Shown: positions 1-10,516 of the stretch, piece after piece
Position numbering within the stretch: the stretch's first letter is position 1
Layout of the letters: each line of letters opens with the position of its first letter
Source: Streptomyces pyxinicus
GTDB taxonomy: Bacteria; Actinomycetota; Actinomycetes; Streptomycetales; Streptomycetaceae
Reading direction: 5' to 3'
Length of the DNA stretch: 60,502 bases
NCBI RefSeq assembly: GCF_024753135.1
Contig: NZ_JANUGP010000038.1
Coordinates: 1 to 60,502, forward strand
Notes under the pieces: model-generated
Told to the model about the DNA's origin: nothing
What the model saw: only the letters and a program-made list of their open reading frames with translations
Database searches by the model: none
Made by a program: the position numbers and the translations under genes

Positions 1-346
1 TCGGCTTGGGCGTGGGGGGTGGTGTGGGCGTGGGTGTCGGGGTCGGCGTAGGGGTGGGTGTCGGGGTCGGGGTCGGGGTCGGAGTGGGGGTGGGGGTCGG
101 CGTCGGGGTGGGCGGGCACGGGGGCGGGGGCGGCTTGGGACAGGGCGGCGGAACGGGCCAGTGGTGGCCGCCGGCGTATGCCACGGCCACCGTGCCCGCC
201 GGGCCCGTCGAGGCGTACGCACAGGCGTCGGCCGAGGCGTCGCCGACCGGGCAGCCCACCAGCGTCCAGGCCAGCGTCACCAGGGCCAACGCGCGCTTCG
301 CGGGCGCGCGTCGGGTCACGTGGGAACCATGCACGACGAAGATCAT
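1..346 (-). CDS. Secreted Pro/Thr-repeat protein, 3' end outside window
   Basis: Reading the minus strand from ATG at 346 gives an open frame to the window edge. The N-terminus has basic residues, then a hydrophobic stretch (ALALVTLAWTLVG) ending near SADA, which looks like a signal peptide. A short Cys-containing segment follows (two Cys near the cleavage site, a third in PPCPK), then a Pro-rich run that becomes an almost pure Pro-Thr dipeptide repeat, encoded by a CCNACN hexamer spanning about positions 1-120. In-frame GTG starts exist at 334 and 319; none has a convincing ribosome binding site, so the start is uncertain. Such Pro-Thr tails are usually extracellular spacers or wall linkers. 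I assign no function. A similar Pro-Thr design recurs at 54577-54930 and 55641-56087. Confidence 0.6.
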   Translation of the reverse strand, partial: MIFVVHGSHVTRRAPAKRALALVTLAWTLVGCPVGDASADACAYASTGPAGTVAVAYAGGHHWPVPPPCPKPPPPPCPPTPTPTPTPTPTPTPTPTPTPTPTPTPTPTPPPTPKP

Positions 347-634
347 GGAGCACCGGAGCCGGTCGCACGCGGTAGTACGACAGGATTGCACCGAAGGAGG
401 GACATGGTCCGATCAATCGTTTGACCGGTGGAACCGCGGCGACTGGCCGGATACGGACGCTCGTACGAGCGCCCGCGCGGATGCCCGTACGGACACCGGC
501 GCCGGCCTCCGGCGGGAAAAGGCCGAAGAACTTCCCGTCCCCGTTGAACGCTCCGGCCCCCGCGCCGCGTACCCATGGCCGTGCGGCGGCACAGCAGGGC
601 GCTGCAACAACCGGGTGATGAGGGGAAGTTGACG
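347..634. promoter_or_regulatory. Divergent intergenic region with a 14-bp palindrome
   Basis: This 288-bp gap separates the Pro/Thr-repeat gene from the lipoprotein gene and must hold both promoters. A perfect 14-bp palindrome, CGCTCGTACGAGCG, lies at 458-471, preceded by GGAAC at 430-434. The sequence also has a strong ribosome-binding-site-like AAGGAGGGAC before an ATG at 404 that opens only a six-codon frame (MVRSIV, stop at 422-424). I could not place a convincing -35/-10 pair. Confidence 0.3.
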
Positions 635-1594
635 ATGAGGACCTCCTGGCGGACCGCCTCACTGATGGCCACGGCCGCTTCGGTGCTGGCACTGACCACC
701 GCGTGCGGTCAGGACAACGCCGCGGCACCCGCGGCCTCCGCCCAGAACGTCGGCGCCACGGCACCCGCGAACGACTACGGCGCCGCGGGCAGCGGGACCG
801 CCGCGGGCAACGGCTACGGCGCCGACGGCAACCAGAGCTCCGGTTCCCCGACCCAGGCCGCCCCCGCCGGCAAGCTCAGTGTGGCCACCAACCCGGACCT
901 GGGCAGTGTGCTCACCGACGGCTCCGGGCTCACCCTCTACCGCTTCGACAAGGACACCGCCAAGCCGCCCAAGTCGAACTGCGACGGCGACTGCGCCACC
1001 ACCTGGCCGCCGGTGCCCGCCGACGACGCGAGCGCCGGCGCCGGCATCGACAAGGCGCTGCTCGGCGAGGTGACCAGGACCGACGGCAGCAAGCAGCTCA
1101 CCGTCGGCGGCTGGCCCGCCTACCGCTACGCCAAGGACGTCAACTCCGGGGACGTCAACGGCCAGGGCGTGGGCGGCAAGTGGTTCGCGCTCGCCCCCGA
1201 CGGCAAGAAGGCCTCGGTGGCCGCGCTGCCCGGACTGTCGGTCCGCAAGGACCCCGAGCTCGGCGACATCGTCGTGGACAAGAAGGGCATGACCGTCTAC
1301 CGCTTCCTCAAGGACCAGGCCTGGCCGAAGTCAGTCTCGAACTGCACCGGCGCCTGCCTGGAGAAGTGGCCGGCCGTCGGCCCGGTCGGCGCCGACGACA
1401 CCGAGGGCGTCAAGAAGAAGGGGCTGATGCCCTTCACCCGTTCCGACGGGGCGAAGCAGATGACGGTCAACTGCTGGCCGATCTACACCTTCTCCGGTGA
1501 CAAGGCTCCCGGGGACACCAACGGTCAGGGCGTGGGCGGCACTTGGTACGCCGTGTCGCCCGACGGCAAGCCGGTCGGCGCACCGGGCAAGTAG
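635..1594 (+). CDS. SCO0930-family lipoprotein with two secreted-repeat domains
   Basis: A 319-residue exported lipoprotein. ATG 635 was chosen over the upstream ATG at 575 because GAGGGGAAG sits about 8 nt before it and a signal peptide starts right there (MRTSWRTASLMA...). The lipobox is LTTAC, Cys about residue 24, with a slightly relaxed -3 position. A Gly/Ala/Asn-rich linker follows, then two tandem copies of the COG4315/PF03640 module, about residues 80-190 and 205-315. Each has LYRF or VYRF, a CxxxC pair, a WPP or WPA motif and a GQGVGG-W-Y/F signature. The biochemical role of this family is not established; redox or surface functions have been suggested because of the paired Cys. A strong terminator follows at 1645. 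Confidence 0.85.
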   Translation: MRTSWRTASLMATAASVLALTTACGQDNAAAPAASAQNVGATAPANDYGAAGSGTAAGNGYGADGNQSSGSPTQAAPAGKLSVATNPDLGSVLTDGSGLTLYRFDKDTAKPPKSNCDGDCATTWPPVPADDASAGAGIDKALLGEVTRTDGSKQLTVGGWPAYRYAKDVNSGDVNGQGVGGKWFALAPDGKKASVAALPGLSVRKDPELGDIVVDKKGMTVYRFLKDQAWPKSVSNCTGACLEKWPAVGPVGADDTEGVKKKGLMPFTRSDGAKQMTVNCWPIYTFSGDKAPGDTNGQGVGGTWYAVSPDGKPVGAPGK

Positions 1595-1644
1595 GTCGTC
1601 TCCCCAGGGCCGACCGCCCCGCCCGCCCGGCGCGCCCACCGCAG

Positions 1645-1679
1645 GTCCGCCCCCTCCGCACCGCACGGAGGGGGCGGAC
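1645..1679. terminator. Perfect 14-bp hairpin after lipoprotein gene
   Basis: The arms GTCCGCCCCCTCCG (1645-1658) and its exact complement (1666-1679) flank a 7-base loop. There is no T-run, as is usual in Streptomyces. It ends the lipoprotein transcript and insulates the methyltransferase gene starting at 1877. Confidence 0.8.
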
Positions 1680-1876
1680 CGTCGTATGCCCGGCGACGGG
1701 TGCCGTTCGATATCGGCGGGTTGGTCACCCAGCGGGGTCGTCCGGGCACTTGCCGCAGGCAGTGACCGGGAACGGATGGTCAATTTCCGGTTCGGCTCGC
1801 CCTGTTGGCAGGCGATCAGTAGCCTCTGCTCGAACACCGGATCGCCGTCGCCCGTCGTCCACGCCTTGGAGAGATA

Positions 1877-2689
1877 ATGGAGCGTCCCGCCTGGGCCCCC
1901 CGCAGCATCGACATCTCGGTGCCCAGCGTCTCGCGGATCTACGACTACTACCTGGGCGGTTCGCACAACTTCGAGGTCGACCGGGAAGCGGCCCGCAAGG
2001 CCATGGAGTTCATGCCGGGCATGCCCAAGATCATGCAGGCCAACCGGGCGTTCATGCGGCGCGCCGTCCGGTTCGCGGCCGGTGCGGGCATCACCCAGTT
2101 CCTGGACATCGGCTCCGGTATCCCCACGTTCGGCAACGTGCACGAGGTGGCGCGGGCGGTCGCCCCTGAGGCACGGATCGTCTACGTCGACCACGACCCG
2201 GTCGCCGTCGCGCACAGCGAGGCGGTGCTGGCGGATGTCGACACCGCCGACGTGGTCGCGGCGGACCTGCGCAAGCCCCAGGAGATCCTGGCGAGTTCCC
2301 GGCTGGAGCGGCTGATCGACCTGAATCGGCCAGTGGCCCTGCTCCTCGTTGCCATACTGCACTTCGTGGAAGACGCGGACGACCCGTACCGGGCGGTGGC
2401 CGAGCTGCGGGACGCGCTCGCGCCCGGCAGCCTGCTCATCCTCACCCATGCCTCGTACGAGGGAATCCCGGTTCCCGCCGAGCGGGCCGAGGGCGCGGTG
2501 GACGTGTACAAGGACATCCGCAACCCGCTGATCATGCGCTCGCGCGACGAGATCGCGCGGTTCTTCGAAGGGTACGAGATGGTGGAACCCGGACTGGTGC
2601 CGATGCCGCTCTGGCGCCCGGAGTCGGCGCCGGAGGACGAGGACCCGTACGCGTTCTCCGGTTTCGCCGGCGTGGGGCGTACGGCGTGA
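1877..2689 (+). CDS. DUF574 SAM-dependent methyltransferase
   Basis: This 270-residue protein belongs to the DUF574/Methyltransf_19 family (PF04672), which is much expanded in Streptomyces. Family hallmarks are the N-terminal SVSRIYDYYLGGSHNF motif, the SAM-binding LDIGSGIPT loop near residue 75, and an acidic strand end (YVDHDP) near residue 100. ATG 1877 is preceded by GGAGAG. Substrates of this family are unknown. The stop codon overlaps the GTG start of the c-di-GMP gene by four bases (GTGA), so the two are probably co-transcribed and translationally coupled. That suggests, by inference only, a role linked to development or second-messenger control. Confidence 0.9.
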   Translation: MERPAWAPRSIDISVPSVSRIYDYYLGGSHNFEVDREAARKAMEFMPGMPKIMQANRAFMRRAVRFAAGAGITQFLDIGSGIPTFGNVHEVARAVAPEARIVYVDHDPVAVAHSEAVLADVDTADVVAADLRKPQEILASSRLERLIDLNRPVALLLVAILHFVEDADDPYRAVAELRDALAPGSLLILTHASYEGIPVPAERAEGAVDVYKDIRNPLIMRSRDEIARFFEGYEMVEPGLVPMPLWRPESAPEDEDPYAFSGFAGVGRTA

Positions 2690-4830
2690 GCGCGGAGCCG
2701 GACGGGCCGGAGGACAGACTCCGCAGGCTGACGACGATCTGGAGCCGGGCACTGTACCCGGTGACGTCGACGTCGGCGACCCGCGCGGAGTTCGAGGACC
2801 GGCTCCTGCCGCTCGCCGGGCGACTGAGCGGACTGCTGCGGGCGCGCGGCTTCGACGCGGCCGGCGCACGGGCGGTCGGGGCGGCGCTGGTCGAGGCGCA
2901 CTGCACCGACCCGGAGGCGCTCACCCGCACCCTGGACTGCGTGGACGCCTATCTGGTGCTGTACTGCGGTGCGGACGACCCGCAGGACGAACTGCGGCTG
3001 CGGTCCTCCCGGTTGCAGCACGCGATGGCCGCCGGGTACGCGCAGGCGCTGCGCGAGCGGACCCTCGCCGAACAGGAGGCCATCGCGCAGGCCGCGCTGC
3101 GGGCGCAGGGTGTGGTGGCGCAGGCGCTGCACGCCAGCGAAGCCCGGTTCCGCGCGGTCTTCGAGGGCGCGGCCATCGGGATCGGCATCGCCGACCTGGA
3201 CGGCACCATCCTCCAGGTCAACGGCGCCCTGCTGCGCATGTTCGGCCTGACCGACCAGGCGCTGCGCGGGCGCCGGGTGCAGGACTGGACGCACCCCGAG
3301 GACGCGCCGCAGACCTGGCGGCTCTACGACGAACTGGTCAGCGGCGACCGCGAGCACTACCACCTGGAGAAGGCGTTCAACCGCCCCGACGGCACGGTGC
3401 TGTGGACCAATCTGACCGTCTCCCTGCTGCGCGACGCCGACGGCGAACCCCAGTACCAGCTGGCCCTGATGGAGGACACCACCGAGCGCCGGCTGCTCAA
3501 CCTGCGGCTGCGCTACGAGGCCACGCACGACGCGCTCACCGGACTCCCGAACCGCACCCTGTTCTTCGAGCGGCTGGAGAAGGCCCTGGGAGCCGGGGAG
3601 GGCCAGCGCTTCGGGCTGTGCTACCTCGACCTGGACGGCTTCAAGACCGTCAACGACAGCCTCGGTCACGCCGCCGGCGACCGGCTGCTCGTGGAGGTCG
3701 CCGACCGTTTGCAGTCCTGCGCCACCGCGCCCGGGGAGATGGTCGCCCGGCTCGGCGGCGACGAGTTCGTGGCGCTGACCACCGGGCCCGGCACCGAGCG
3801 CACGGTGGACGAACTGGCCGAGCGGATCATGAACGCGCTGGTCACCCCGATCAGCGTCGACGGCCGGGACCTGATGGTGCGCGGCAGCCTCGGCATCGTG
3901 GAGGGCCCGGCGGGCGAGCGTACGGCGGCCGAGGTGCTGCGCAGCGCGGACATCACCATGTACCGGGCCAAGTCGGCGGGCGGCAACCGCTTCGAGCTGG
4001 CCGACCCGGAGGCCGACGCCCGCGCGATCACCCGGCACGGGCTGACCACGGCGTTGCCGACCGCGCTGGAGCGCGGGGAGTTCTTCATCGAGTACCAGCC
4101 GCTCGTCCACCTCGGCGACGGCAGTGTGCGCGGCGCCGAGGCGCTGGTGCGCTGGCTGCACCCGCAGCACGGGGTGCTCGGGCCGGACCGGTTCATCCCG
4201 CTGGCCGAGCACACCGGGCTGATCGTGCCGCTCGGCCGCTGGGTCCTGGAGGAGTCCATCCGGCAGGCCCGCGCCTGGCGCGAGCGGCACGGCACGGAGC
4301 CGGGCGCGGGCCCGCTGCGCATCAACGTCAACCTCTCGCCCTGCCAGCTCGGCCATCCGCGTCTGGTGCAGGACACGGTGGAGATCCTGGAGCGCGCGGG
4401 CGTCACCCCGGACGCGCTCTGCCTGGAGGTCACCGAGTCCGCGCTGATCGGCGCCGACGACGACCTGCTCAAACCGTTGCGCCGGCTCTCCGAGATGGGC
4501 GTGGACATCGCCCTGGACGACTTCGGCACGGGGTACTCGAACCTGGCGAACCTGCGCCGGCTGCCGGTGAACGTCCTCAAGCTGGACCGTTCCTTCACCC
4601 AGGGCATGCAGCAGTTCCCCGCCGACCCGGTCGACCTGAAGATCGTGGAGGGCATCGTCTCCCTCGCCCACAGCCTCGACCTCGCCGTCACCGTGGAGGG
4701 TGTCGAGACCGGCGCCCAGGCCGAACAACTCCGCATCCTCGGCTGCGACACGGCCCAGGGCTGGTACTACGCCCGCCCGGGCCCACCGGAACGCCTGCAC
4801 GACCTGGCCCTGGTGGACGCGACGGGCTGA
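2686..4830 (+). CDS. rmdA: RmdA-like PAS-GGDEF-EAL cyclic-di-GMP phosphodiesterase
   Basis: The 714-residue protein has an N-terminal region of about 150 residues, a PAS domain (about 154-265), a GGDEF domain (about 275-435) and an EAL domain (about 448-705). Catalytic motifs look intact: GGDEF at residues 357-361, EAL at 485-487, and DDFGTGYS from residue 611. Architecture, length and position next to a DUF574 gene and an SCO0930-type lipoprotein match S. coelicolor RmdA (SCO0928), a c-di-GMP phosphodiesterase that affects colony morphology and development; that functional statement comes from the literature on the orthologue. No membrane segment is evident, so it is probably cytosolic. GTG start overlaps the previous stop. 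Because the GGDEF signature is complete, diguanylate cyclase activity cannot be excluded. Confidence 0.9.
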   Translation: MSAEPDGPEDRLRRLTTIWSRALYPVTSTSATRAEFEDRLLPLAGRLSGLLRARGFDAAGARAVGAALVEAHCTDPEALTRTLDCVDAYLVLYCGADDPQDELRLRSSRLQHAMAAGYAQALRERTLAEQEAIAQAALRAQGVVAQALHASEARFRAVFEGAAIGIGIADLDGTILQVNGALLRMFGLTDQALRGRRVQDWTHPEDAPQTWRLYDELVSGDREHYHLEKAFNRPDGTVLWTNLTVSLLRDADGEPQYQLALMEDTTERRLLNLRLRYEATHDALTGLPNRTLFFERLEKALGAGEGQRFGLCYLDLDGFKTVNDSLGHAAGDRLLVEVADRLQSCATAPGEMVARLGGDEFVALTTGPGTERTVDELAERIMNALVTPISVDGRDLMVRGSLGIVEGPAGERTAAEVLRSADITMYRAKSAGGNRFELADPEADARAITRHGLTTALPTALERGEFFIEYQPLVHLGDGSVRGAEALVRWLHPQHGVLGPDRFIPLAEHTGLIVPLGRWVLEESIRQARAWRERHGTEPGAGPLRINVNLSPCQLGHPRLVQDTVEILERAGVTPDALCLEVTESALIGADDDLLKPLRRLSEMGVDIALDDFGTGYSNLANLRRLPVNVLKLDRSFTQGMQQFPADPVDLKIVEGIVSLAHSLDLAVTVEGVETGAQAEQLRILGCDTAQGWYYARPGPPERLHDLALVDATG

Positions 4831-5125
4831 CGGCCGTCCACCCGGCGGTGTGCGCCGGCATCGAGACGCGCCCTCGGGGCCTCCCCGGCGAGGGGACACA
4901 CACGGGTGGGCCGAGCAGGGACGCCTCCCGCTGTGGACGTGGGCAACCCCTCACCGTCCGCCCGGCGTGTGCCGTCGAACACCGGGCCAGGCTCCGAACG
5001 CCCCCGCCCCCGCCCCCGCCCTCGGCCCGGTGTGGGCTGTTCCGCGCCCCCCGTCGAAGTCCCGGCTCCCCGGCCGGTATCCACGTGATCTCTGTCGTCG
5101 GCCGGCGGACGTACGCAGTCCGCGG
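4831..5125. other. Convergent intergenic gap, no gene seen
   Basis: These 295 bases separate the ends of rmdA and the LysR gene. The sequence is C-rich, with a CGCCCC-type run near 5000-5020 and several short GC inverted repeats. None is strong enough to call a terminator, and I see no coding signal. Confidence 0.4.
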
Positions 5126-6010
5126 CTACCGCTCCAGCAGCATCCGCTGCAACTCCCGTGCCGCCCGTGGCGGGGCCACGTCGCTGCGGTGGGCCAGGGC
5201 GATGGTGCGGTGCAGGCCTGGGCGGGTGAGGGGGGTGACGCGGAGGCCTCGGCCGGAGCGGGTCGCGACCATGCGGGGGACGACGGCCAGGCCGAGGCCC
5301 GCCCGGACGAAGCCGAGGACCGCGTCCATCTCGCCGCCCTCCACCGCGAAGTCCGGTTCGAAGCCCTCGGCGCGGCAGGCGGCCACGGTGAGTTCCCGCA
5401 GGTCGTAGCCGTGCCGGAACATGACCAGGCGTTCGCCTTCCAGGTCGGCGACGCGGACCGCCCGTTCGCCTCGGCCCGGCGCGGGGGCGTCCGGGGCGGA
5501 GACCACGACCAGGTCCTCGCGCAGTAGCTCCACCGTGGTGAGCGCGGGCGCGGGGGAGGGGAGCGGGAGGACGATCAGGGCGAGGTCGAGGGCGCCCCGG
5601 GCCAGCTCCCGTACCAGGTCGTGGGAGCCGCTCTCCTCGATCAGGAGCCGGATGCCGGGGTAGCGGTCGTGGAAGGCGCGCAGGACGTCGGGGAGCAGGC
5701 CCGTGCACAGGCTCGGGGTGGCGCCGAGCCGTACCCGCCCCCGGCGCAGCTGGACCAGTTCCTGTACCTCGTGCCGGGCCGTGTCCGTGTCCGCGAGGAT
5801 CCGCCGGGCCAGCGGCAGCAGCGCCTCACCCGCGTCGGTCAGCGTGATGTTGCCCCGGGCGCGCTGGAACAGATCCGCGCCCAGCTCCCGCTCCAGCGCC
5901 TTGATCTGCTGGGACAGCGACGGCTGGGCGACATGCACCCGTTCCGCGGCCCGGGTGAAGTGCCGGGTCTCGGCGACGGCCACGAAGTACTGGAGCTGCT
6001 GGAACTGCAC
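5126..6010 (-). CDS. LysR-family regulator divergent from sdhCAB
   Basis: A 294-residue LysR-type regulator. The N-terminal winged helix-turn-helix is typical (FQQLQYFVAVAETRHFTRAA, then QPSLSQQIKALEREL), followed by an effector-binding domain (about residues 90-290). I take the GTG at 6010 as start because family members begin right at this helix; an ATG at 6052 would add 14 residues. No clear ribosome binding site precedes GTG 6010. The gene is divergent from sdhC, and a 15-bp ATAG-N7-CTAT dyad lies 10 bp upstream of its start, where it could serve both autoregulation and sdh control. From memory the S. coelicolor counterpart also sits beside sdh. Control of sdh is an inference from position. 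Confidence 0.85.
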   Translation of the reverse strand: MQFQQLQYFVAVAETRHFTRAAERVHVAQPSLSQQIKALERELGADLFQRARGNITLTDAGEALLPLARRILADTDTARHEVQELVQLRRGRVRLGATPSLCTGLLPDVLRAFHDRYPGIRLLIEESGSHDLVRELARGALDLALIVLPLPSPAPALTTVELLREDLVVVSAPDAPAPGRGERAVRVADLEGERLVMFRHGYDLRELTVAACRAEGFEPDFAVEGGEMDAVLGFVRAGLGLAVVPRMVATRSGRGLRVTPLTRPGLHRTIALAHRSDVAPPRAARELQRMLLER

Positions 6011-6019
6011 GAGACGATG

Positions 6020-6034
6020 ATAGTCGTAGGCTAT
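6020..6034. promoter_or_regulatory. LysR-type T-N11-A operator (ATAG-N7-CTAT)
   Basis: The 15-bp sequence ATAGTCGTAGGCTAT is a dyad with arms ATAG and CTAT, matching the general LysR T-N11-A rule and resembling half of the OxyR site. It lies between the divergent LysR gene and sdhC. Only one such dyad is visible, so a full tandem OxyR site is not present. Confidence 0.5.
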
Positions 6035-6055
6035 GGGAACGAGGCTTTTCATGTC

Positions 6056-6086
6056 TTGGACCGATCGGGGTCCCCGGGCCTAGCGT
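6056..6086 (+). promoter_or_regulatory. Candidate sdhC promoter, near-leaderless
   Basis: TTGGAC (6056-6061) and TAGCGT (6081-6086) are separated by 19 bp and resemble a housekeeping-type Streptomyces promoter. A start site about seven bases after the -10 would fall at or next to the ATG at 6095, giving an almost leaderless transcript. No ribosome binding site precedes that ATG, which fits. Confidence 0.45.
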
Positions 6087-6094
6087 TGTGTCCC

Positions 6095-6802
6095 ATGGCT
6101 CTGGCAACGCGGACGGACCGACGGCCGTCCATGGCGCGCACGATGTGGGACTCCACCATCGGCAAGAAGACGGTGATGGCCGTCAGTGGCCTGATCATGC
6201 TGCTCTACCTGGTGGTGCACATGATCGGCAACCTGAAGATCTACTTCGGTGCCGGCGAGTTCAACCACTACGCCCACTGGCTGCGCACCGTCGGCGAACC
6301 CTTCATGCACTACGAGTGGACGCTCTGGCTCGTCCGGATCGTCCTCGTCGTCGCCGTGGCCGCCCACGCCACGTCCGCCTACCAGCTCAGCCGCCGCGAC
6401 ATCCGGGCCCGGCCCAGCAAGTACGCGCACAAGAAGGCGCGGGCCAGTTACGCGACCCGCACCATGCGCTGGGGCGGGATCATCCTCGGGCTGTTCGTCG
6501 TCTGGCACATCCTGGACCTGACCACCGGCACCGTGCACGCCGGCGGCTTCCAGGAGGGGCACCCGTACCAGAACGTCGTGGACACCTTCTCCACCTGGTA
6601 CGGGAACGTGATCTACATCGTCGCGATGCTCGCGCTCGGCCTGCACATCCGGCACGGCTTCTGGAGCGCCGCCCAGACCCTCGGCGTCGGCAGCCGCAGC
6701 CGCGACCGCGCCCTGAAGACCGTCGCCGACGTCCTCGCGCTGCTGCTCACGGCCGGCTTCATCGCCGTACCCGTGGGCGTCATGACCGGAGTGGTGAGCT
6801 GA
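6095..6802 (+). CDS. sdhC: Succinate dehydrogenase cytochrome b membrane subunit
   Basis: A 235-residue membrane protein of the cytochrome b558-type succinate dehydrogenase/fumarate reductase subunit family. About five hydrophobic segments are visible: VMAVSGLIMLLYLVVHMIG, the region after WTLWLVRIVLVV, GGIILGLFVVWHILDL, VIYIVAMLALGLHI and LLLTAGFIAVPVGV. Each of the middle helices carries His (H42 in VVHMIGN, WHIL, LHIRH), the usual axial haem ligands. It anchors the SdhA/SdhB dimer and passes electrons to menaquinone. ATG 6095 is preferred to ATG 6131 because homologues keep the short Arg-rich leader. One base separates its stop from sdhA. Confidence 0.92.
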   Translation: MALATRTDRRPSMARTMWDSTIGKKTVMAVSGLIMLLYLVVHMIGNLKIYFGAGEFNHYAHWLRTVGEPFMHYEWTLWLVRIVLVVAVAAHATSAYQLSRRDIRARPSKYAHKKARASYATRTMRWGGIILGLFVVWHILDLTTGTVHAGGFQEGHPYQNVVDTFSTWYGNVIYIVAMLALGLHIRHGFWSAAQTLGVGSRSRDRALKTVADVLALLLTAGFIAVPVGVMTGVVS

Positions 6803-6803
6803 C

Positions 6804-8749
<1,946 letters not shown>

Positions 8750-8753
<4 letters not shown>

Positions 8754-9499
8754 AGCTCACCCTGCGCGTCTGGCGGCAGAAGAACGCCGACACGGAAGGC
8801 ACCATGTCCACCTACGAGGTGGACGACATCTCGCCCGACATGTCCTTCCTGGAGATGCTGGACGTCCTCAACGAACAGCTCATCCTCGCCGGCGAGGAAC
8901 CGGTCGCCTTCGACCACGACTGCCGCGAGGGCATCTGCGGCGCCTGCTCACTGGTGATCAACGGCGACGCGCACGGCCCCGAGCGCACCACCACCTGCCA
9001 GCTGCACATGCGGTCCTTCCGGGACGGCGACACGATCGACGTCGAGCCGTGGCGGGCCGCCGCCTTCCCGGTGATCAAGGACCTGGTGGTCGACCGGTCC
9101 GCGTTCGACCGCATCATCCAGGCCGGCGGCTACGTCACCGCGCCGACCGGCTCCGCGCCCGAGGCGCACGCCACGCCGGTGCCGAAGGCCGACGCCGACT
9201 TCGCCTTCGAGCACGCGGAGTGCATCGGCTGCGGGGCGTGCGTGGCCGCCTGCCCCAACGGGGCGGCAATGCTGTTCACCTCCGCCAAGGTCAACCACCT
9301 GAACGTGCTGCCGCAAGGGGCGCCGGAGCGGGAGACCCGGGTGCTGGACATGGTCGCGCAGATGGACGCCGAGGGCTTCGGCGGCTGCACCCTGGCCGGC
9401 GAGTGCGCCACCGCCTGCCCCAAGGGCATCCCGCTCGTCTCCATCACCGGCATGAACCGCGAGTGGCTGCGCGCCAACCGGAAGGCGGGGAAGCGGTAG
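8750..9499 (+). CDS. sdhB: Succinate dehydrogenase iron-sulfur subunit
   Basis: This 249-residue subunit transfers electrons from SdhA to the membrane anchor. The N-terminal plant-type 2Fe-2S cluster ligands are C58, C63, C66 and C83 (CREGICGACS ... TTTCQL). The C-terminal ferredoxin-like part has CIGCGACVAACP plus a second group (GECATACPKG) for the 4Fe-4S and 3Fe-4S clusters. ATG 8750 overlaps the sdhA stop. It is the last gene of the operon; the hairpin at 9550-9590 ends the transcript. Confidence 0.95.
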
Positions 9500-9549
9500 C
9501 ACCCCTTTCGGAGCGGGAATCCTGATCGTTCGCCGACCGGCGGGCGGGC

Positions 9550-9590
9550 GGGGCCGGGACAGGTGCTCGTCCCGGCCCCGTCTGGTTTTT
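9550..9590 (+). terminator. Intrinsic terminator of sdhCAB with T-run
   Basis: The arms GGGGCCGGGAC (9550-9560) and its exact complement (9569-9579) enclose an 8-base loop and are followed by GTCTGGTTTTT. A genuine U-tract is unusual for this genome, so termination should be efficient. Confidence 0.9.
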
Positions 9591-9745
9591 CCCGCCGGGC
9601 CCCCGCCCACGCCGTTCAACAACCCCACACCCGCTCTCCCGCCGGCGGTCACGCGGGGGCCAACCGGGATCGGAAGAACAGGACGGGCAGACCGGACCAC
9701 CGGACTGCCCGCCCGCCGACCCGGCCCGTGACCATGGAGAGAGCC

Positions 9746-10516
9746 ATGACCGGTGTCACCACGCTCGACCGTCCCGCACAGCCCCAGGCACCCGCCCGCT
9801 ACACCGTCGCCCTCGCCCGCGACGAGGCCGACGTCCGCGCCGCCCAGCGGCTGCGGCACGACGTCTTCGCCGGGGAGCTGGGCGCCCGGCTCACCACCGG
9901 GCACTCCGGCCTCGACGTCGACCCGTTCGACGCCCACTGCGACCACCTGCTGGTCCGCGACACCGTGACCGGAGAGGTCGTCGGCACCTACCGGCTGCTG
10001 CCGCCCGACCGCGCGGCGCTCGCCGGACGGCTGTACTCCGAGGGCGAGTTCGACCTGACCGCGCTGGCCGCGATCCGGCCCGGCCTGGTCGAGGTCGGCC
10101 GCTCCTGCGTGCACCCCGGCCACCGCGACGGCGCCGTCATCGGCCTGATCTGGGCCGGCATCGCCCGCTACATGACCGACCGGGGCCACGAGTGGCTGGC
10201 GGGCTGCTGCTCGGTCCCGCTCACCGACGGCGGCGCCCTCGCCACCGCCACCTGGGACCGGGTACGCGACCGGCACCTCGCGCCCGCGGAGTTCCGGGTA
10301 CGGCCGCTGCTGCCCTGGACCCCGGACGCCGAGGCCCCCGCAGGGCGCCGGGAACTGCCCGCTCTGCTGCGCGGCTACCTCCGCCTCGGGGCCTGGGTGT
10401 GCGGGGAGCCCGCCCACGACCCGGACTTCGGGGTCGCGGACCTGTACGTGCTGCTGTCGATGCGCCGGGTCAACCCGCGCTACCTGCGGCACTTCCTCTC
10501 CCTCGTACCGGCCTGA
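9746..10516 (+). CDS. olsB: L-ornithine N-acyltransferase (OlsB-like GNAT protein)
   Basis: A 256-residue GNAT-fold protein of the hemolysin-like/OlsB type (PF13444). Core signatures are the N-terminal LRHDVFAGELG region and VEVGRSCVHPGHRDGAVIGL, the acyl-donor binding area. OlsB acylates ornithine with a 3-hydroxyacyl group to give lyso-ornithine lipid. ATG 9746 is preferred over ATG 9734 because GGAGAGAG lies between them at good spacing. The stop overlaps the start of olsA by one base (TGATG), so the pair is translationally coupled. From memory, S. coelicolor SCO0921/SCO0920 are the counterparts linked to ornithine lipid formation. Confidence 0.85.
   Translation: MTGVTTLDRPAQPQAPARYTVALARDEADVRAAQRLRHDVFAGELGARLTTGHSGLDVDPFDAHCDHLLVRDTVTGEVVGTYRLLPPDRAALAGRLYSEGEFDLTALAAIRPGLVEVGRSCVHPGHRDGAVIGLIWAGIARYMTDRGHEWLAGCCSVPLTDGGALATATWDRVRDRHLAPAEFRVRPLLPWTPDAEAPAGRRELPALLRGYLRLGAWVCGEPAHDPDFGVADLYVLLSMRRVNPRYLRHFLSLVPA

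Noticed and set aside
1..128. CRISPR-like or microsatellite repeat at the left edge
   Set aside because: The short periodic G/T-rich repeat has no spacers; it is the coding repeat of a Pro-Thr tail on the minus strand.
2182..4899. Long minus-strand open frame (905 codons) opposite the methyltransferase and rmdA
   Set aside because: It is antisense to two well-supported genes and its translation is low-complexity Arg/Gly/Val/Gln-rich, as expected from a GC-rich shadow frame.
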